DNA of 64,000 nt from Propionibacteriaceae bacterium (GCA_030538315.1 JAUNUF010000003.1:1-64000); one strand, 5' to 3'. Counted from the stretch's first letter, positions 1 through 11,178 are shown. Made by a program: numbers and translations. The notes: a model not told the origin generated them from the letters alone.

Positions 1-1105
1 TGCCGTGCATCACGGAGCCGGCGCCGAGGAACATGTTGGCCTTGAAGAAGCCGTGCGTGATCAGGTGGAAGATCGCGAACGAGGCGCCGATGGGGCCGAG
101 GCCCGCAGCGAGCATCATGTAGCCGATCTGCGACATCGTGGAGCCCGCAAGCACCTTCTTGATGTCGTCCTTCGAGGTACCGATCCAAGCACCGGCCAGC
201 AGCGTGACCGTGCCGACGATCGCCACCGCGGTGGAGGCGATGGGTGCGGCCTGGAAGATCACATGCGAGCGGACCACCAGGTACACGCCGGCGGTGACCA
301 TCGTGGCGGCGTGGATGAGCGCCGACACCGGGGTGGGGCCTTCCATCGCGTCGAGCAGCCAGGAATGCAGCGGCACCTGTGCCGACTTGCCGCAGGCGCC
401 CAGAAGCAGGAAGAAGCCGATGAGCGTCACCCACACGGGGCTGAGGTTGGCCACCCCAGCGTTGACGTCCTCGAAGCGCACGGAGCCGAACATCGCCAGC
501 ATGGTGAACACGGCCATCGACAGGCCGAGGTCGCCCACGCGGTTGACGATGAACGCCTTGTTGCCAGCGGCGGCAGCGGCCGGACGGTGCGCCCAGAAGC
601 TGATCAGGAGGTAGGACGCGAGGCCCACGCCCTCCCAGCCGAGGAACAGCACGAGGTAGTTGTTGGCCAGCACCAGGATGAGCATCGCGGCGATGAACAG
701 GTTCAGGTACGCAAAGAAGCGGCGGCGGCGCTCGTCGTGGGACATGTAGCCGATCGAGTAGATGTGGATCAGGGATCCAACACCGGTGACCAGCAGCACG
801 AAGAGGATGGAGAGCTGATCCACCAGGAAGCCCAGCTCGATGGACCAGTTGCCGGTGGCGATCCACTGGTACAGATCCACGTTGATGGCCCGGTTGTCAG
901 CGGGCGCCCCCAGCAGCTGGAGGAACAGCACCACGCCCAGCACGAACGACGCGATGGGCGCCAGCGTGCCGAGGAGGTGGCCCCAGCCATTGGTGGCCTT
1001 GCCAGCCAGCAGCAGGAATGCGGCCGACGCCAACGGAATGGCGACGAGCAGCCAGACCATGAGGCCCGTGCTCGACATGGCGGAGACGGTTTCTAGGAGT
1101 TGCAC
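1..1105 (-). CDS. nuoL: NADH-quinone oxidoreductase subunit L, N-terminal part
   Basis: Large antiporter-like membrane subunit of complex I, which couples NADH oxidation by menaquinone to proton translocation. The window holds the first ~368 residues; the rest lies beyond the left edge. The reading frame shows many hydrophobic helices and the family stretches [18 protein letters not shown] and [18 protein letters not shown], with the conserved Glu of the GWEGVG motif and the Lys of [19 protein letters not shown]. The GTG start at 1105 was chosen because AGGGG lies 8 bases upstream; an in-frame ATG at 1078 is the alternative. It follows nuoK by 13 bp in the same operon; nuoM and nuoN presumably follow outside the window. 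Confidence 0.95.
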   Translation of the reverse strand, partial: MQLLETVSAMSSTGLMVWLLVAIPLASAAFLLLAGKATNGWGHLLGTLAPIASFVLGVVLFLQLLGAPADNRAINVDLYQWIATGNWSIELGFLVDQLSILFVLLVTGVGSLIHIYSIGYMSHDERRRRFFAYLNLFIAAMLILVLANNYLVLFLGWEGVGLASYLLISFWAHRPAAAAAGNKAFIVNRVGDLGLSMAVFTMLAMFGSVRFEDVNAGVANLSPVWVTLIGFFLLLGACGKSAQVPLHSWLLDAMEGPTPVSALIHAATMVTAGVYLVVRSHVIFQAAPIASTAVAIVGTVTLLAGAWIGTSKDDIKKVLAGSTMSQIGYMMLAAGLGPIGASFAIFHLITHGFFKANMFLGAGSVMHG

Positions 1106-1118
1106 TTCCAAGTCCCCT

Positions 1119-1418
1119 TTACAGCTTCATCAGGTTGGCGTCGTCGACCGAGGCCGAGCGGCGGGACCGGTACACGGCGACGATGATCGCCAGGCCGATC
1201 ACAACTTCTGCGGCGGCGACGACCATCACGAAGAAGGCCGCGACCAAGCCGTCGAGGTTGCCGTGGAATCGGGCGAATGCGACGAAGGCGAGGTTCGTTG
1301 CGTTCAGCATCAGTTCGATGCTGAGGAAGGCGATGATCGCGTTGCGGCGCAGCAGGAACCCTGCCAGGCCGATCGTGAACAGGATCGCCGAGAGGATCAA
1401 GAATCCTTCGGGGCTCAT
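1119..1418 (-). CDS. nuoK: NADH-quinone oxidoreductase subunit K
   Basis: Small membrane subunit of complex I (99 residues, the usual length) with three transmembrane helices, homologous to MrpC/ND4L. The motifs [37 protein letters not shown] (conserved Glu in helix 2) and [16 protein letters not shown] (second conserved Glu) are visible; these glutamates belong to the proton path in the family. The start ATG overlaps the nuoJ stop in an ATGA junction, so translation of the two is probably coupled. Confidence 0.97.
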   Translation of the reverse strand: MSPEGFLILSAILFTIGLAGFLLRRNAIIAFLSIELMLNATNLAFVAFARFHGNLDGLVAAFFVMVVAAAEVVIGLAIIVAVYRSRRSASVDDANLMKL

Positions 1419-2236
1419 TCGTCATCTCCTTCAATCTCATCCGTGCGACCCTCAAGGGCCTGGAATGCCGATGAGGTGGGCGCGCGCAGCTCGTCGACGT
1501 CGACGACCACACCACGCATGGTGAGGGTCTTCGACACCGACTTCTCCGCGATGGAGCCATCGGGCAGCAGCGCAGGGATCGAGATGGCGTTGTGGCGGGC
1601 GAAGACGCCGGAGGCCGGCAGCGGGCCAGGGTGCTCGCCCTGTTCGACATAGCGGCGCACGCGGGCATCGGCTTCGCCGAGCTGCGACATCTTCTCGCGG
1701 AGGCGTTCGCCGTGAGCCAGCACCATGGCGCCGACGGCGGCGGTGATCAGCAGGGCGGCGCTCGCCTCGAAGAGGAACACGTACTCACCGAACAGCTTGT
1801 TCGCCAGCGACGGGATGTTGCCGCCGTACTCGGCGTTGGCCAGGGCCAGCCCGGCAGGCGCACGGCCGACGGTGAACTGGCCGACGGCGGCGATCAGCAG
1901 GATGCCGAAGCCGAGCGCCACCAGCGACGCGGAGATGCGGTGACCCTTGAGGGTTTCGACCACCGAATCCAGCGAGTCGATACCGATCAGCATGACGACG
2001 AACAGGAACATCATCAGGATGGCGCCGGTGTAGACGACGATCTGGATGACGAACAGGAAGGGTGCGTCCTGGGCGGCGTAGAGGACGGCCAGGGAGACCA
2101 TCACGCCAGCCATCGCGACAGCCGAGTGAATGGGCTTGCGCGACAGGAGGAAGATCAGGGCGCACACCACTGCGATGGGGGCGCACACCCAGAAGGCGAC
2201 CTCACTGGCGCTCACCAGCGGGATCATGGGGATCAT
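1415..2236 (-). CDS. nuoJ: NADH-quinone oxidoreductase subunit J
   Basis: Membrane subunit J (ND6-like) of complex I, 273 residues. The first ~180 residues carry five hydrophobic helices including [20 protein letters not shown], the hallmark of the family where a helix adopts a pi-bulge in solved structures. The last ~100 residues are hydrophilic and rich in charge, a C-terminal extension typical of actinobacterial NuoJ and absent from the E. coli protein. It overlaps nuoI upstream and nuoK downstream by four bases each. Confidence 0.96.
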   Translation of the reverse strand: MIPMIPLVSASEVAFWVCAPIAVVCALIFLLSRKPIHSAVAMAGVMVSLAVLYAAQDAPFLFVIQIVVYTGAILMMFLFVVMLIGIDSLDSVVETLKGHRISASLVALGFGILLIAAVGQFTVGRAPAGLALANAEYGGNIPSLANKLFGEYVFLFEASAALLITAAVGAMVLAHGERLREKMSQLGEADARVRRYVEQGEHPGPLPASGVFARHNAISIPALLPDGSIAEKSVSKTLTMRGVVVDVDELRAPTSSAFQALEGRTDEIEGDDE

Positions 2237-2790
2237 TTGGCCGCTCCTGGGTTCGAGGCGGTGCGGGTATCAGGCTTGCCGGTGGCGGGGAGACCGAGGA
2301 AGTAATCCTTCTCGTCATCACCGAGGCGGCGGGGGTGCGGAGGCTGCTCCATGCCGCTGAGCAGCGGCGCCAGGAGGTCTTCCTTCTCGTAGATCAGCTT
2401 GAGGCGGCTGTCGTCGGAGATCTTGAACTCGTTGGTCATCGTGAGCGCCCGCGTGGGGCACGCCTCGATGCACATGCCGCAGAAAATGCAGCGGAGGTAG
2501 TTGATCTGGTAGACGTGGCCATAGCGTTCGCCGGGCGAGTAGCGGGCGTCGTCGGTGTTGTCCGCGCCCTCCACGTAGATGGCGTCTGCGGGGCAGGCCC
2601 ATGCGCAGAGTTCACAGCCGACGCACTTCTCCAGCCCATCGGGCCAGCGATTGAGCTGATGCCGGCCGTGGAAGCGCGGCATCGTCACCTTCTCCGCGCC
2701 CTTCTTGTGTGGGTAGTCCTGGGTGAACGTCTTGCGGAACATCGTGTTGAACGTGACGCCGAAACCGGCCCACTGGTCGAAGATGCCCAT
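2233..2790 (-). CDS. nuoI: NADH-quinone oxidoreductase subunit I (2x 4Fe-4S ferredoxin)
   Basis: Peripheral-arm subunit of complex I that carries clusters N6a and N6b, passing electrons towards NuoB and the quinone site. The 185-residue protein shows two 8Fe ferredoxin motifs, [12 protein letters not shown] (about residue 56) and [12 protein letters not shown] (about residue 101). The N-terminal ~45 residues form the amphipathic membrane-binding region, and a proline-rich tail of ~40 residues follows the second cluster motif. The gene abuts nuoH by one base and overlaps nuoJ. Confidence 0.97.
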   Translation of the reverse strand: MGIFDQWAGFGVTFNTMFRKTFTQDYPHKKGAEKVTMPRFHGRHQLNRWPDGLEKCVGCELCAWACPADAIYVEGADNTDDARYSPGERYGHVYQINYLRCIFCGMCIEACPTRALTMTNEFKISDDSRLKLIYEKEDLLAPLLSGMEQPPHPRRLGDDEKDYFLGLPATGKPDTRTASNPGAAK

Positions 2791-4118
2791 CAGGCTTCCT
2801 TCCCTTCTGCGGTGACCTCGACGGCGGCGTCATCCTGCGCGGGACCGCGCACGACGCCGGCCATCTCAGGCAGCACCTGACCTGGCATGGGGGGCACGGG
2901 GTAACCACCGGCGAACGGGTCATAGACCTCGTCTGCGTAGGTGCGTTCCTCGGGCACCTCGGTGACCGGGTTCTTGCCACCGAACAGCCACCAGAGCACG
3001 ATCAGCAGCGCGAGGCCGAGGCCGAGGGTGGCGTTGCGGAACTCGGTGTTGGCCACGAGTGCCACCACGATGATCCAGATGAGCGAGATCTCGATGAGTG
3101 CCTTCCAGCCGAGGCTCATGAACTGGTCGTAGCGCAGGCGGGGCAGGGTGCCGCGCAGCCACACGAAGACCGAGATCAGGAACTGGACCTTCAGCATGAA
3201 GAAGATCGGGCCGAACCACGGGTTGTTGAAGAACTCGATGTTGTTGAGCGGCCAGAACGGCAGGTAGCCGCCCAGGAACAGCGTGGTGCACACGGCCGAG
3301 ACCGTGGCCATGTTGATGTACTCCGCGAGGAAGTACAGCGCGTAGCGGAAGCCGGAGTACTCGGTTAGGTAACCGGAGACCAGTTCGGACTCACACTCAG
3401 GCAGGTCGAAGGGGGCGCGGTTGGTCTCGCCGACCATGGCGATCGCGTAGATGATGAAGGACGGGATCAGCAGCAGGAAGTACCAGCCCTGGATACCCAG
3501 CGGGATCTCGATGTTGGTCCACGGCACCACCAGCTGCAGTGCGTTGCGCTGCGATTCCACGATTTCTGAGGTGGACATGGAGCCCGCCATCAGGAACACG
3601 GCCACCATCGACAGGCCCATGGAGATCTCGTAGGAGATCATCTGGGCGGTCGAGCGGATGGAGCCGAGGAAGGAGTAGGTGGAGTTGCCGGCCCAGCCAG
3701 CGAGCACGATGCCGTAGATGCCGATCGAGGCCGAGGCAAGGATGAACACGGCGGCGACCGGCAGATCCGTCAGCTGGAGGCGGGTCTCCACGCCGAACAT
3801 GGTGACCTGGCCGCCGAACGGGATGACCGTCCAGCAGGTGAAGGCCGCCACGGCGGTGAGGATGGGCGCCAGGTTGAAGATCCACTTGTCGGCGTTCTTC
3901 GGGCGGAAGTCCTCCTTGACGAGGGCCTTCAGGCCATCACCGAGGGCCTGACCCAGCCCGAAGGGGCCGTTCATGATGGGGCCCTTGCGGTGCTGCATCT
4001 TGCCGACGAGGCGCCGTTCGTACCACACGTTGAAGATGGTCCAGACCAGGAGGATGACGAAGAGCGCCACCACCTTGATCAGCACCAACCACCACGGGTC
4101 GTTCATGAAGACGTTCAT
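2790..4118 (-). CDS. nuoH: NADH-quinone oxidoreductase subunit H
   Basis: Membrane subunit that forms the quinone-binding chamber at the junction with the peripheral arm. Conserved stretches are visible: [20 protein letters not shown] near the N-terminus, [19 protein letters not shown] in the middle loop (the acidic loop that lines the quinone path) and [17 protein letters not shown] near the C-terminus. At 442 residues it is longer than the E. coli protein because of a ~60-residue hydrophilic tail rich in Glu and Pro, as is common in actinobacteria. Its start overlaps the nuoG stop by four bases. Confidence 0.97.
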   Translation of the reverse strand: MNVFMNDPWWLVLIKVVALFVILLVWTIFNVWYERRLVGKMQHRKGPIMNGPFGLGQALGDGLKALVKEDFRPKNADKWIFNLAPILTAVAAFTCWTVIPFGGQVTMFGVETRLQLTDLPVAAVFILASASIGIYGIVLAGWAGNSTYSFLGSIRSTAQMISYEISMGLSMVAVFLMAGSMSTSEIVESQRNALQLVVPWTNIEIPLGIQGWYFLLLIPSFIIYAIAMVGETNRAPFDLPECESELVSGYLTEYSGFRYALYFLAEYINMATVSAVCTTLFLGGYLPFWPLNNIEFFNNPWFGPIFFMLKVQFLISVFVWLRGTLPRLRYDQFMSLGWKALIEISLIWIIVVALVANTEFRNATLGLGLALLIVLWWLFGGKNPVTEVPEERTYADEVYDPFAGGYPVPPMPGQVLPEMAGVVRGPAQDDAAVEVTAEGKEA

Positions 4119-6523
4119 GCCTCAGCTCCTTCGACGACGGTGACTGCCGTGACTTGGACGTGAGAGCCCGGCTGCGCGGCGAGGCGCTCCCCCGGGCCAG
4201 GGTTCATGGGCACCCAGACGACGCCGTCGACCATGGTGGCGACGACCTCGACCGGCAGCACCTGGCTGGTGCCGTTGGCCTCGATGGTGGCGACCTCCGC
4301 CAAGCCGAGCTGCTCAGCCGTGGCGGCAGAGACTCGAGCGACCGCCGGGCGGGCGGTGGCGCGCAGCGCCAGCTCGTAGTCGTTGCCCTGCGAGGCGTCC
4401 AGCAGTTCGCGCCAGCTGGCAACCACGAGATCTGCCGAGGCCGGTTCGGCGTCGACGGCGGGCGCTGCGGGGCGCTCACCGTCCCACGCACCGAGCTCGT
4501 TGAAATCTGCGTAGGCCTGCTTGGAGGCGCGGAAGCCGAGCTCCGAACCGAGCGCATCTGCCAGGGCGGCGAGGATGCGGATGTCGGTCATGGGCGACAG
4601 CGGGCGCTTGACGATGGTGTTCACGCGGCCGATCCGATGCTCCCAGTTGAGGAAGTGGCCGGGGTGCTCCTCGAGGAGGGCGGCCGGGAAGACCACGTCT
4701 GCGCGCTCGGTGACGGCGCTGGCGCGCTGCTCGATGCTCACGACGAACTCTGCGGCTTCGAGGCCGGCGAGCGCCGCTGCGGGGTCACCCATGTCGTACG
4801 GGTCAACACCAGCGACGAGGAGGCCCTTGAGGGTGCCTGCCGTCAGCGCGGCGAACTGCTCGTCAGCGGAGAGGCCTGCCTCTGCCGGGAGGGTGCCGAC
4901 GCCCCAGTGGGACGCGACATCGACGCGGGCCGCGGCGTCAGCCACGGGGCGGCCGCCGGGCAGGAGGCCCGGAAGCAGGCCAGCTTCGATGGCGCCGACG
5001 TCGCCAGCGCGACGCGGGATCCAGGCGAGGCGGGCACCGGTGGCATCTGCCTTGGCTGCGGCTGCGCTGAGCACGCCCGGGAGGGCGGCGGCGCGTTCCC
5101 CGACGAGGATGATGGTGCCGGCGTCCAGGTCCTTCAGGCCGTCCAACGCTGCAGCCTCGCCGCCTGGGGCGGTGGCCACGAGCGTGGCGGACAGCTTCTC
5201 GGAACCGCGCGAGGCGAACGGCGCGACCGTGGTGACCTTCAGGCCCTTGTTGCGCACGGCCTTGCGGAGGCGCAGGAACACGATCGGGGCCTCGTCCTCA
5301 GGCTCGAAGCTGACCAGCACGACGTGCTTGGCACCCTCGAGCGCCTCGTAGGTCACGGACTCCTCAAGGGAGCGGCCGGCCACGCGCGCGGCGAGGAACT
5401 CGGCCTCTTCCGCGGAGGCGGCACGGGAGCGGAAGTCCACGCTGTTGGTGCCGAGCACCGCGCGGGCGAACTTGCCGTAAGCGTAGGAGGCCTCGACGGT
5501 CAGGCGACCGCCGGTCTGCACGCCGATCGAGGTGCCGACGGAGCGCAGGCCCTGCACGGCGATGTCGATGGCCTCAGGCCAGGACGCGGGCTCCAGCACA
5601 CCGTCGCGCCGCACGAGCGGGCGGGTGATGCGGTCTTCGCCACGGCCGTACATGAAGCCGAAGCGGCCCTTGTCACAGCTCCACTCCTCGTTGACCTCAG
5701 GCTTGTCGCCGGCGAGGCGACGCTTGACCTGGTGGTGACGGTGGTCCGTGCGGAGCTCACAGCCTGCGGCGCAGTGCTCACAGGTGGTGGTCGTCGACAC
5801 GAGGTCGAACGGACGGGCCTGGAAGCGGTACGCGGCCGAGGTGAGGGCGCCCACGGGGCAGATCTGGACGACGTTGCCGGAGAAGTACGAATCGTACGGA
5901 TCCTGCTCGTAGAAGCCGACCTGCTGCAGCGCGCCGCGCTCCACCAGGGCGATGAACGGGTCGCCGGAGATCTGCTCGGAGAAGCGGGTGCAGCGTGCAC
6001 ACAGCACGCAGCGCTCGCGGTCGAGCAGGATCTGCGCGGAGATGCTCACCGGCTTCGGGAACGTGCGCTTCAGGCCCTCGTAGCGGCTGGTGCCGTAGCC
6101 GTGGCTGAGCGACTGGTTCTGCAGGGGGCACTCGCCGCCCTTGTCACAGATGGGGCAATCCAGCGGGTGGTTGATGAGGAGGAACTCCAGCATGCCCTTC
6201 TGCGCCTTGTCGGCGACCGGCGAGCTCACCTGGGTGTTGACCTTCATGCCCTCGGCCACCGGCATGGTGCAGGAGGCCTGCGGCTTGGGGAAGCCGCGGC
6301 CGTTGCCGGCGTCGGGGATGTCGACCATGCACTGGCGGCAGGCGCCCACAGGGTCGAGCAGCGGGTGGTCGCAGAAGCGCGGGATGTTGGTGCCGATCAT
6401 CTCGGCGGCGCGGATGATCAGCGTGCCCTTGGGGACGCTCACCTCCGTGCCGTCGATGGTCAGCGTGACCAGCTCCGGCTTCGGCGCAACCTCACCCGAG
6501 GTCGTCTTGGCGTCGACGGTCAT
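4115..6523 (-). CDS. nuoG: NADH-quinone oxidoreductase subunit G
   Basis: Largest peripheral subunit of complex I (802 residues). An N-terminal 2Fe-2S ferredoxin domain (RFCDHPLLDPVGACRQCMVD) is followed by HPLDCPICDKGGECPLQN and the 4Fe-4S pair ERCVLCARCTRF / VVQICPVGAL. A further set CEHCAAGC followed 27 residues later by C (WSCDKGRF) matches the cluster N7 pattern. The rest is a degenerate molybdopterin-oxidoreductase-like domain. The ATG at 6523 was chosen because it forms an ATGA overlap with nuoF and gives the family N-terminus; the frame stays open upstream but only as a shadow of nuoF. Confidence 0.96.
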   Translation of the reverse strand: MTVDAKTTSGEVAPKPELVTLTIDGTEVSVPKGTLIIRAAEMIGTNIPRFCDHPLLDPVGACRQCMVDIPDAGNGRGFPKPQASCTMPVAEGMKVNTQVSSPVADKAQKGMLEFLLINHPLDCPICDKGGECPLQNQSLSHGYGTSRYEGLKRTFPKPVSISAQILLDRERCVLCARCTRFSEQISGDPFIALVERGALQQVGFYEQDPYDSYFSGNVVQICPVGALTSAAYRFQARPFDLVSTTTTCEHCAAGCELRTDHRHHQVKRRLAGDKPEVNEEWSCDKGRFGFMYGRGEDRITRPLVRRDGVLEPASWPEAIDIAVQGLRSVGTSIGVQTGGRLTVEASYAYGKFARAVLGTNSVDFRSRAASAEEAEFLAARVAGRSLEESVTYEALEGAKHVVLVSFEPEDEAPIVFLRLRKAVRNKGLKVTTVAPFASRGSEKLSATLVATAPGGEAAALDGLKDLDAGTIILVGERAAALPGVLSAAAAKADATGARLAWIPRRAGDVGAIEAGLLPGLLPGGRPVADAAARVDVASHWGVGTLPAEAGLSADEQFAALTAGTLKGLLVAGVDPYDMGDPAAALAGLEAAEFVVSIEQRASAVTERADVVFPAALLEEHPGHFLNWEHRIGRVNTIVKRPLSPMTDIRILAALADALGSELGFRASKQAYADFNELGAWDGERPAAPAVDAEPASADLVVASWRELLDASQGNDYELALRATARPAVARVSAATAEQLGLAEVATIEANGTSQVLPVEVVATMVDGVVWVPMNPGPGERLAAQPGSHVQVTAVTVVEGAEA

Positions 6524-7833
6524 CGCGCGTCTCCTTCCGAAGCGAACAGTGCGCTCTTCTCGTAGGGGAACAGCTCCCAGGCGGGCGTGTGGTAGCCCTG
6601 TTCGAACTCGGAGCGGAAGTACTTGACGGCGCTGGTGACAGCGGCGACGGCGCCATCGGCCAGGGCGCAGAAGGAGCGGCCGCCGATGTTGTCGCAGATG
6701 TCGAGCAGCTTGTCGACGTCGCCCTCCTGGGCGGTGCCGTTCTCGAACTTCATGAGCAGCTGCACCAACCACCACGTGCCCTCACGGCACGGGGTGCACT
6801 TGCCGCAGCTCTCGTGCTTGTAGAACTCGACGAAGCGCAGCGTCGTGCGCACCACGGAGGTGGTCTCGTCGAAGATCTGCAGCGCCTTGGTGCCCAGCAT
6901 CGAACCGGCCGCGGCCATGCCCTCGTAGTCCATCGGGAGGTCGAGGTGCTCGGCCGTCAGGATGGGCGTGGAGGAACCGCCGGGGGTGAAGAACTTCAGC
7001 TCGTGGCCATCGCGCATGCCGCCGCCCAGCTCGATGAGCTCGCGCAGCGTCACGCCCAGCGGCGCCTCGAACTGGCCGGGGGTCTTGATGTGGCCGGAGA
7101 GCGAGTAGAGCGTGTAGCCCTTCGACTTCTCCGTGCCCATCGACTGGAACCACTCGGCACCGTTGTTGACGATGGAGGGAACAGACGCGATGGATTCCAC
7201 GTTGTTGACCACCGTGGGCGAGGCGTAGAGGCCTGCGACGGCGGGGAACGGTGGGCGCAGACGCGGCTGGCCGCGGCGTCCCTCGAGGGAATCCAGCAGC
7301 GCCGTCTCCTCGCCACAGATGTAGGCGCCGGCGCCAGCGTGGACGATGACGTCGAGATCGTAGCCGGTGCCCAGGATGTTCTTGCCCAGGTAGCCGGCGG
7401 CGTAGGCCTCGCGCACCGCCTGCTGCAGGCGACGGATCACGTGCAGCACCTCACCGCGGCAGTAGATGAACGCGGTGTGGGAGTTGATGGCGTAGCTGGA
7501 GATGATGACGCCCTCCACCAGGGTGTGGGGCGAGGCCATCATCAGCGGGATGTCCTTGCAGGTGCCCGGCTCCGACTCGTCGGCGTTGACCACGAGGTAC
7601 TTCGGGTTGGGGTTGTCCTGCGGAACGAAGGACCACTTCATGCCGGTGGGGAAGCCTGCGCCGCCGCGACCGCGGAGGTTGGCGTCCTTGACCAGGTTGA
7701 TGAGATCCACCGGCTGCATGTCGAAGGCCTTGCGCATGGCGCGGTAGCCACCGGTGGCCTCGTAGCGGGCCAGCTTCCACGAGTTGGGGGTGCCCCACTG
7801 CTCGGAGAGGACCGGGGTCAGCAGATCAGTCAC
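6520..7833 (-). CDS. nuoF: NADH-quinone oxidoreductase subunit F (NADH and FMN site)
   Basis: Subunit that oxidises NADH through FMN and holds cluster N3. The 437-residue protein contains the glycine-rich nucleotide motif GRGGAGFPTGMKW (about residues 54-66), the second flavin motif GAGAYICGEETALLDSLEG, and the 4Fe-4S ligands ESCGKCTPCREGT plus a distal Cys in RSFCALADG. Length and motif order match the family. It overlaps nuoE and nuoG by four bases each, so the E-F-G electron-input module is translated as a coupled block. Confidence 0.98.
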   Translation of the reverse strand: MTDLLTPVLSEQWGTPNSWKLARYEATGGYRAMRKAFDMQPVDLINLVKDANLRGRGGAGFPTGMKWSFVPQDNPNPKYLVVNADESEPGTCKDIPLMMASPHTLVEGVIISSYAINSHTAFIYCRGEVLHVIRRLQQAVREAYAAGYLGKNILGTGYDLDVIVHAGAGAYICGEETALLDSLEGRRGQPRLRPPFPAVAGLYASPTVVNNVESIASVPSIVNNGAEWFQSMGTEKSKGYTLYSLSGHIKTPGQFEAPLGVTLRELIELGGGMRDGHELKFFTPGGSSTPILTAEHLDLPMDYEGMAAAGSMLGTKALQIFDETTSVVRTTLRFVEFYKHESCGKCTPCREGTWWLVQLLMKFENGTAQEGDVDKLLDICDNIGGRSFCALADGAVAAVTSAVKYFRSEFEQGYHTPAWELFPYEKSALFASEGDAR

Positions 7834-8573
7834 TGTGCAGCCTCCTGCTCGGGAGCGGCCGGCTTGGCGCCAGCGGCCGGTGCCTTCCAGTTCTTCTCAC
7901 GGGCGATCTCGACGCCAGCCAGCGACGCGGGGCCGGCGGACGGGCCCTCGTCGGCACGGCCATCTGGGAAGCCTGCGAGCACGCGCTCGGCTTCCTTCCA
8001 CGTGGTGATCATGGCGCCGCGAGACGAGATGACCTCTTCGTCCTTGAGGAGCTTGTCCAGCAGGTCATCGGCCTTCTGCGGAGTCATGTTGTCGAAGAAC
8101 TCCCAGTTGACCATCATCACCGGCGCGTAGTCACACGCGGCGTTGCACTCGAGGCGCTCGAGGGAGATCTGGCCGTCAGGGGTGGTCTGGCCCTCGTCGA
8201 TGCCCAACTTCTTCTTGGCGCGATCCAGCAGGATGTCGCCGCCCATCACGGCGCACAGCGCGGTGGTGCAGACACCGACGTGCTGCTTGCCCGCGGGGCG
8301 GCGCTTGTACATGGTGTAGAAGGTGGCCACGCCGGAGACCTGGGCGGTGGTGATGCCCAGCACGTCTGCGCAGGCCTCGATGCCACGGGGGCTGATGCGG
8401 CCGTCGACCGACTGCACGAGGTGCAGCATGGGCAGCAGCGCGGAGCGAGGCTGCGGGTAACGGCCAGCCAGTTCGCGCAGCTCGGCGATGGTGGTCTCGT
8501 CGATGGCGCTGGACTGATCCGTGTAATCCACCGAGCCGGAATCAGGGAAGTGGCTCTCAAAGTGGCCGCTCAT
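7830..8573 (-). CDS. nuoE: NADH-quinone oxidoreductase subunit E (2Fe-2S)
   Basis: Thioredoxin-like 2Fe-2S subunit (cluster N1a) that pairs with NuoF. Cluster ligands are seen in [14 protein letters not shown] and [10 protein letters not shown] helical N-terminal domain ([20 protein letters not shown]) precedes the thioredoxin fold, and ~60 residues rich in Ala, Pro and Glu follow it, ending in [10 protein letters not shown]. The ATG at 8573 overlaps the nuoD stop by four bases; upstream in-frame codons only run into the nuoD shadow. Confidence 0.96.
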   Translation of the reverse strand: MSGHFESHFPDSGSVDYTDQSSAIDETTIAELRELAGRYPQPRSALLPMLHLVQSVDGRISPRGIEACADVLGITTAQVSGVATFYTMYKRRPAGKQHVGVCTTALCAVMGGDILLDRAKKKLGIDEGQTTPDGQISLERLECNAACDYAPVMMVNWEFFDNMTPQKADDLLDKLLKDEEVISSRGAMITTWKEAERVLAGFPDGRADEGPSAGPASLAGVEIAREKNWKAPAAGAKPAAPEQEAAQ

Positions 8574-9916
8574 CGGTCCACACCTCCAAGGACGGGGTCG
8601 AGGCTGGCGATCGCGACGACGACGTCGGACATCATGCCGCCCTCGCACATCATGGGGATCGCCTGCAGGTGGTTGAAGCCCGGATCACGGAAGTGGACCC
8701 GGTAGGGGCGGGTTCCGCCGTCGGAGACGACGTGGCACGCCAGCTCGCCCTTGGGGGATTCGATGGCCTGGTAGACCTGGCCCACCGGAACCTTGAACCC
8801 TTCGGTGACGATCTTGAAGTGGTGGATGAGAGCTTCCATGGACTCAGCCATGATGTGCTTGATGTGCTCGTTGCTGTTGCCCTGGCCATCTGCACCGACG
8901 GAGAGCTGGGCCGGCCACGCGATCTTCTGATCCGCGACCATCACCGGCTGACCCTCGGTTGCCTCGAGGCGCTCGATGCACTGCTCGACGATCTTGAGGG
9001 ACTCCCAGCATTCCTGCAGACGGATGCGGAAGCGGCCATAGCAGTCGTCCGAATCCCAGGTGACGACGTCGAAATCGTAGGTTTCGTAGCCACAGTAGGG
9101 CTGCGTCTTGCGCAGATCCCAGGGGTAGCCGGTGGCGCGCAGCGGCGGGCCGGACATGCCCATCATGGTGCACTGGGTGAGATCCATCACGCCGACGTTG
9201 GACTGACGGCCGATGAAGATGGGGTTCTCGTTGCAGAAGGTCGCGTACTCCGGCAGATGCTTCTTCAGCCAGTCGACGACGGTGCGCAGGTGGCTGATGC
9301 CATCCTCCGGCAGGTCGTTGGCGACGCCGCCGGGGCGGATGAACGCGTGGTTCATGCGGAGGCCGGAGATGCCCTCGAAGAAGTCGAGGATCATTTCACG
9401 CTCGCGGAACGCGATGGTCATGACGGTGAGCGCGCCGATCTCCATGCCGCCGGTGCCCATGGCAACCAGGTGGGAGGCGATGCGGTTGAGCTCCATCATG
9501 AGCACGCGGATGACGGTGGCGCGCTCTGGGATGTCATCTGTGATGCCCAGCAGCTTCTCAACGGCCAGACAGTAGACGGCCTCGTTGAAGATGGGAGCCA
9601 CGTAGTCCATGCGCGTGACGTAGGTCACGCCCTGGGTCCACGTCTTGTACTCCATGTTCTTCTCGATGCCGGTGTGCAGGAAGCCGATGCCGGGGCGGAT
9701 CGAGAGCACGGTTTCGCCGTCCATCTCGAGGATGAGGCGCAGCACGCCGTGCGTCGACGGGTGCTGGGGGCCCATGTTGACGACGATGGTCTCGTCGCCG
9801 CGCTCGGCCTGCTCGGCCACGATGTCGGCCCAGTCTCCGCCCTGCGCGAGGTACGCAGCGTCGAACTGCTCCTCGGTGCTGCCAGCGTAGAAATCTTCAG
9901 TCTGCGTGTGGGTCAC
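8570..9916 (-). CDS. nuoD: NADH-quinone oxidoreductase subunit D
   Basis: Subunit related to the large subunit of NiFe hydrogenases; with NuoB it forms the quinone reduction site. Conserved motifs: [14 protein letters not shown] (the His loop near the quinone head group), RIGFLHTG-type context [19 protein letters not shown], and [16 protein letters not shown] near the C-terminus. The start is a GTG at 9916 that overlaps the nuoC stop (GTGA), giving 448 residues. The open frame upstream is a shadow of nuoC. Confidence 0.97.
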   Translation of the reverse strand: MTHTQTEDFYAGSTEEQFDAAYLAQGGDWADIVAEQAERGDETIVVNMGPQHPSTHGVLRLILEMDGETVLSIRPGIGFLHTGIEKNMEYKTWTQGVTYVTRMDYVAPIFNEAVYCLAVEKLLGITDDIPERATVIRVLMMELNRIASHLVAMGTGGMEIGALTVMTIAFREREMILDFFEGISGLRMNHAFIRPGGVANDLPEDGISHLRTVVDWLKKHLPEYATFCNENPIFIGRQSNVGVMDLTQCTMMGMSGPPLRATGYPWDLRKTQPYCGYETYDFDVVTWDSDDCYGRFRIRLQECWESLKIVEQCIERLEATEGQPVMVADQKIAWPAQLSVGADGQGNSNEHIKHIMAESMEALIHHFKIVTEGFKVPVGQVYQAIESPKGELACHVVSDGGTRPYRVHFRDPGFNHLQAIPMMCEGGMMSDVVVAIASLDPVLGGVDR

Positions 9917-10614
9917 GAGTAGGTCCTCCGGTTGTCGGGAGCGGGCACCTTCGCGCCCTTGTACTCGACGTCGACGCCACCCAGCGGGTAATCCTTCCGC
10001 TGCGGGTGGCCCTTCCAGTCGTCCGGCATGAGGATGCGCGTCAGCGACGGGTGGCCGTCGTAGATGATGCCGAACATGTCCCACGTCTCGCGCTCGTGGT
10101 AATCCGCCATCGGGTACGTCGGGACGACCGAGGGGATGTGCGGATCCTCTTCGGGGCAGGAGACCTCGAGGCGGACCCGACGGTTGTGGGTGTAGCTCAG
10201 CAGGTGGTACACCGAGTGCAGCTCGGCGCCCTTCTCCTGCGGGTAGTGCACGCCGGAGACCGACACGCACACCTCGAAGCGGAGGTGCGGATCGTCACGG
10301 AACGTCTTGGCCACGACGGCCAGGTGCTCGCGGGGCACGTAGATGGTCAGTTCACCGCGGTCGAACAGGTAGCGGGCGCCGCCCAACTCGTCGGCCAGCA
10401 CCTCGAGGGAGCGGGCGTGGATGGCGTCTGCCGGATCATCGAACGGGGGCTCGGAGAGGCCAGGCATGACCAGCTCGCGGGACAGGCCGCCGTAACCGGA
10501 GGTGTCTCCAGAGCCGCCGGACCACATGCCAGCCTTGCTGGCGAAGACCGGCTGCTGTGAGGGCATGCCCGAGGTTGAGGGCAGGTTCTCCTCAGGCGTC
10601 AGTTCGTCGCTCAT
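9913..10614 (-). CDS. nuoC: NADH-quinone oxidoreductase subunit C
   Basis: Peripheral 30-kDa subunit of complex I, a separate polypeptide here and not fused to NuoD as in E. coli. The first ~70 residues are low complexity and rich in Ser, Gly and Pro, a feature of actinobacterial NuoC. The conserved core appears at about residues 150-215: [21 protein letters not shown], then [23 protein letters not shown]. It overlaps nuoB and nuoD by four bases on each side. Confidence 0.96.
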   Translation of the reverse strand: MSDELTPEENLPSTSGMPSQQPVFASKAGMWSGGSGDTSGYGGLSRELVMPGLSEPPFDDPADAIHARSLEVLADELGGARYLFDRGELTIYVPREHLAVVAKTFRDDPHLRFEVCVSVSGVHYPQEKGAELHSVYHLLSYTHNRRVRLEVSCPEEDPHIPSVVPTYPMADYHERETWDMFGIIYDGHPSLTRILMPDDWKGHPQRKDYPLGGVDVEYKGAKVPAPDNRRTYS

Positions 10615-11165
10615 CGCATGAGCCCCTTCATCTCAACCTTGGCGGGCGCCGACAGCGCAGCCTGCTCGGTGTCTTCGATCCATGCGGCCATGTTGGGGCC
10701 GATGGGGTGCTTGAGCACCTTCTCACGCAGCTTGAACATGCCCTCGATGAGCATGTCCGGGCGGGGCGGGCAGCCGGGGATGTACATGTCGACCGGAAGG
10801 AAGTGGTCGCAGCCCTGCACCACGGCGTAGTTGTTGAACATGCCGCCCGACGAGGCGCAGGCGCCCATCGCGATGACCCACTTGGGGTTGGGCATCTGGT
10901 CGTAGACCTGACGCACAACCGGGGCCATCTTCTGGGAAACGCGGCCGGAGACGATCATGAGATCTGCCTGGCGAGGCGAGGCGCGGAACACTTCCTGACC
11001 CCAGCGGCCGGCGTCGTAACGCGGCGTGCCGAAGGCCATCATCTCGATCGCGCAGCAGGCCAAGCCCATCGTCGCGGGCCAGAACGACGTCCGGCGCGCC
11101 CAGCCGAAGATGGCTTCGACGCTGGTCAGCAGAATGCCGCTAGGAATCTTGTCTTCGAGACCCAT
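10611..11165 (-). CDS. nuoB: NADH-quinone oxidoreductase subunit B (cluster N2)
   Basis: Holds the terminal 4Fe-4S cluster N2, which donates electrons to menaquinone. The ligand pattern is visible in order: tandem cysteines in [11 protein letters not shown] (about residue 36), then [11 protein letters not shown] and [11 protein letters not shown]. The 184-residue length is standard. It lies 13 bp downstream of nuoA and overlaps nuoC by four bases. Confidence 0.98.
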   Translation of the reverse strand: MGLEDKIPSGILLTSVEAIFGWARRTSFWPATMGLACCAIEMMAFGTPRYDAGRWGQEVFRASPRQADLMIVSGRVSQKMAPVVRQVYDQMPNPKWVIAMGACASSGGMFNNYAVVQGCDHFLPVDMYIPGCPPRPDMLIEGMFKLREKVLKHPIGPNMAAWIEDTEQAALSAPAKVEMKGLMR

Positions 11166-11178
11166 ATGAACTCTCCTG

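Noticed and set aside
4154..6565. An 803-residue open frame on the plus strand opposite nuoG
   Set aside because: Composition is Ala/Gly/Asp/His/Arg-rich without domains, and the minus strand carries a complete NuoG with all cluster motifs. It is a shadow caused by high GC content.
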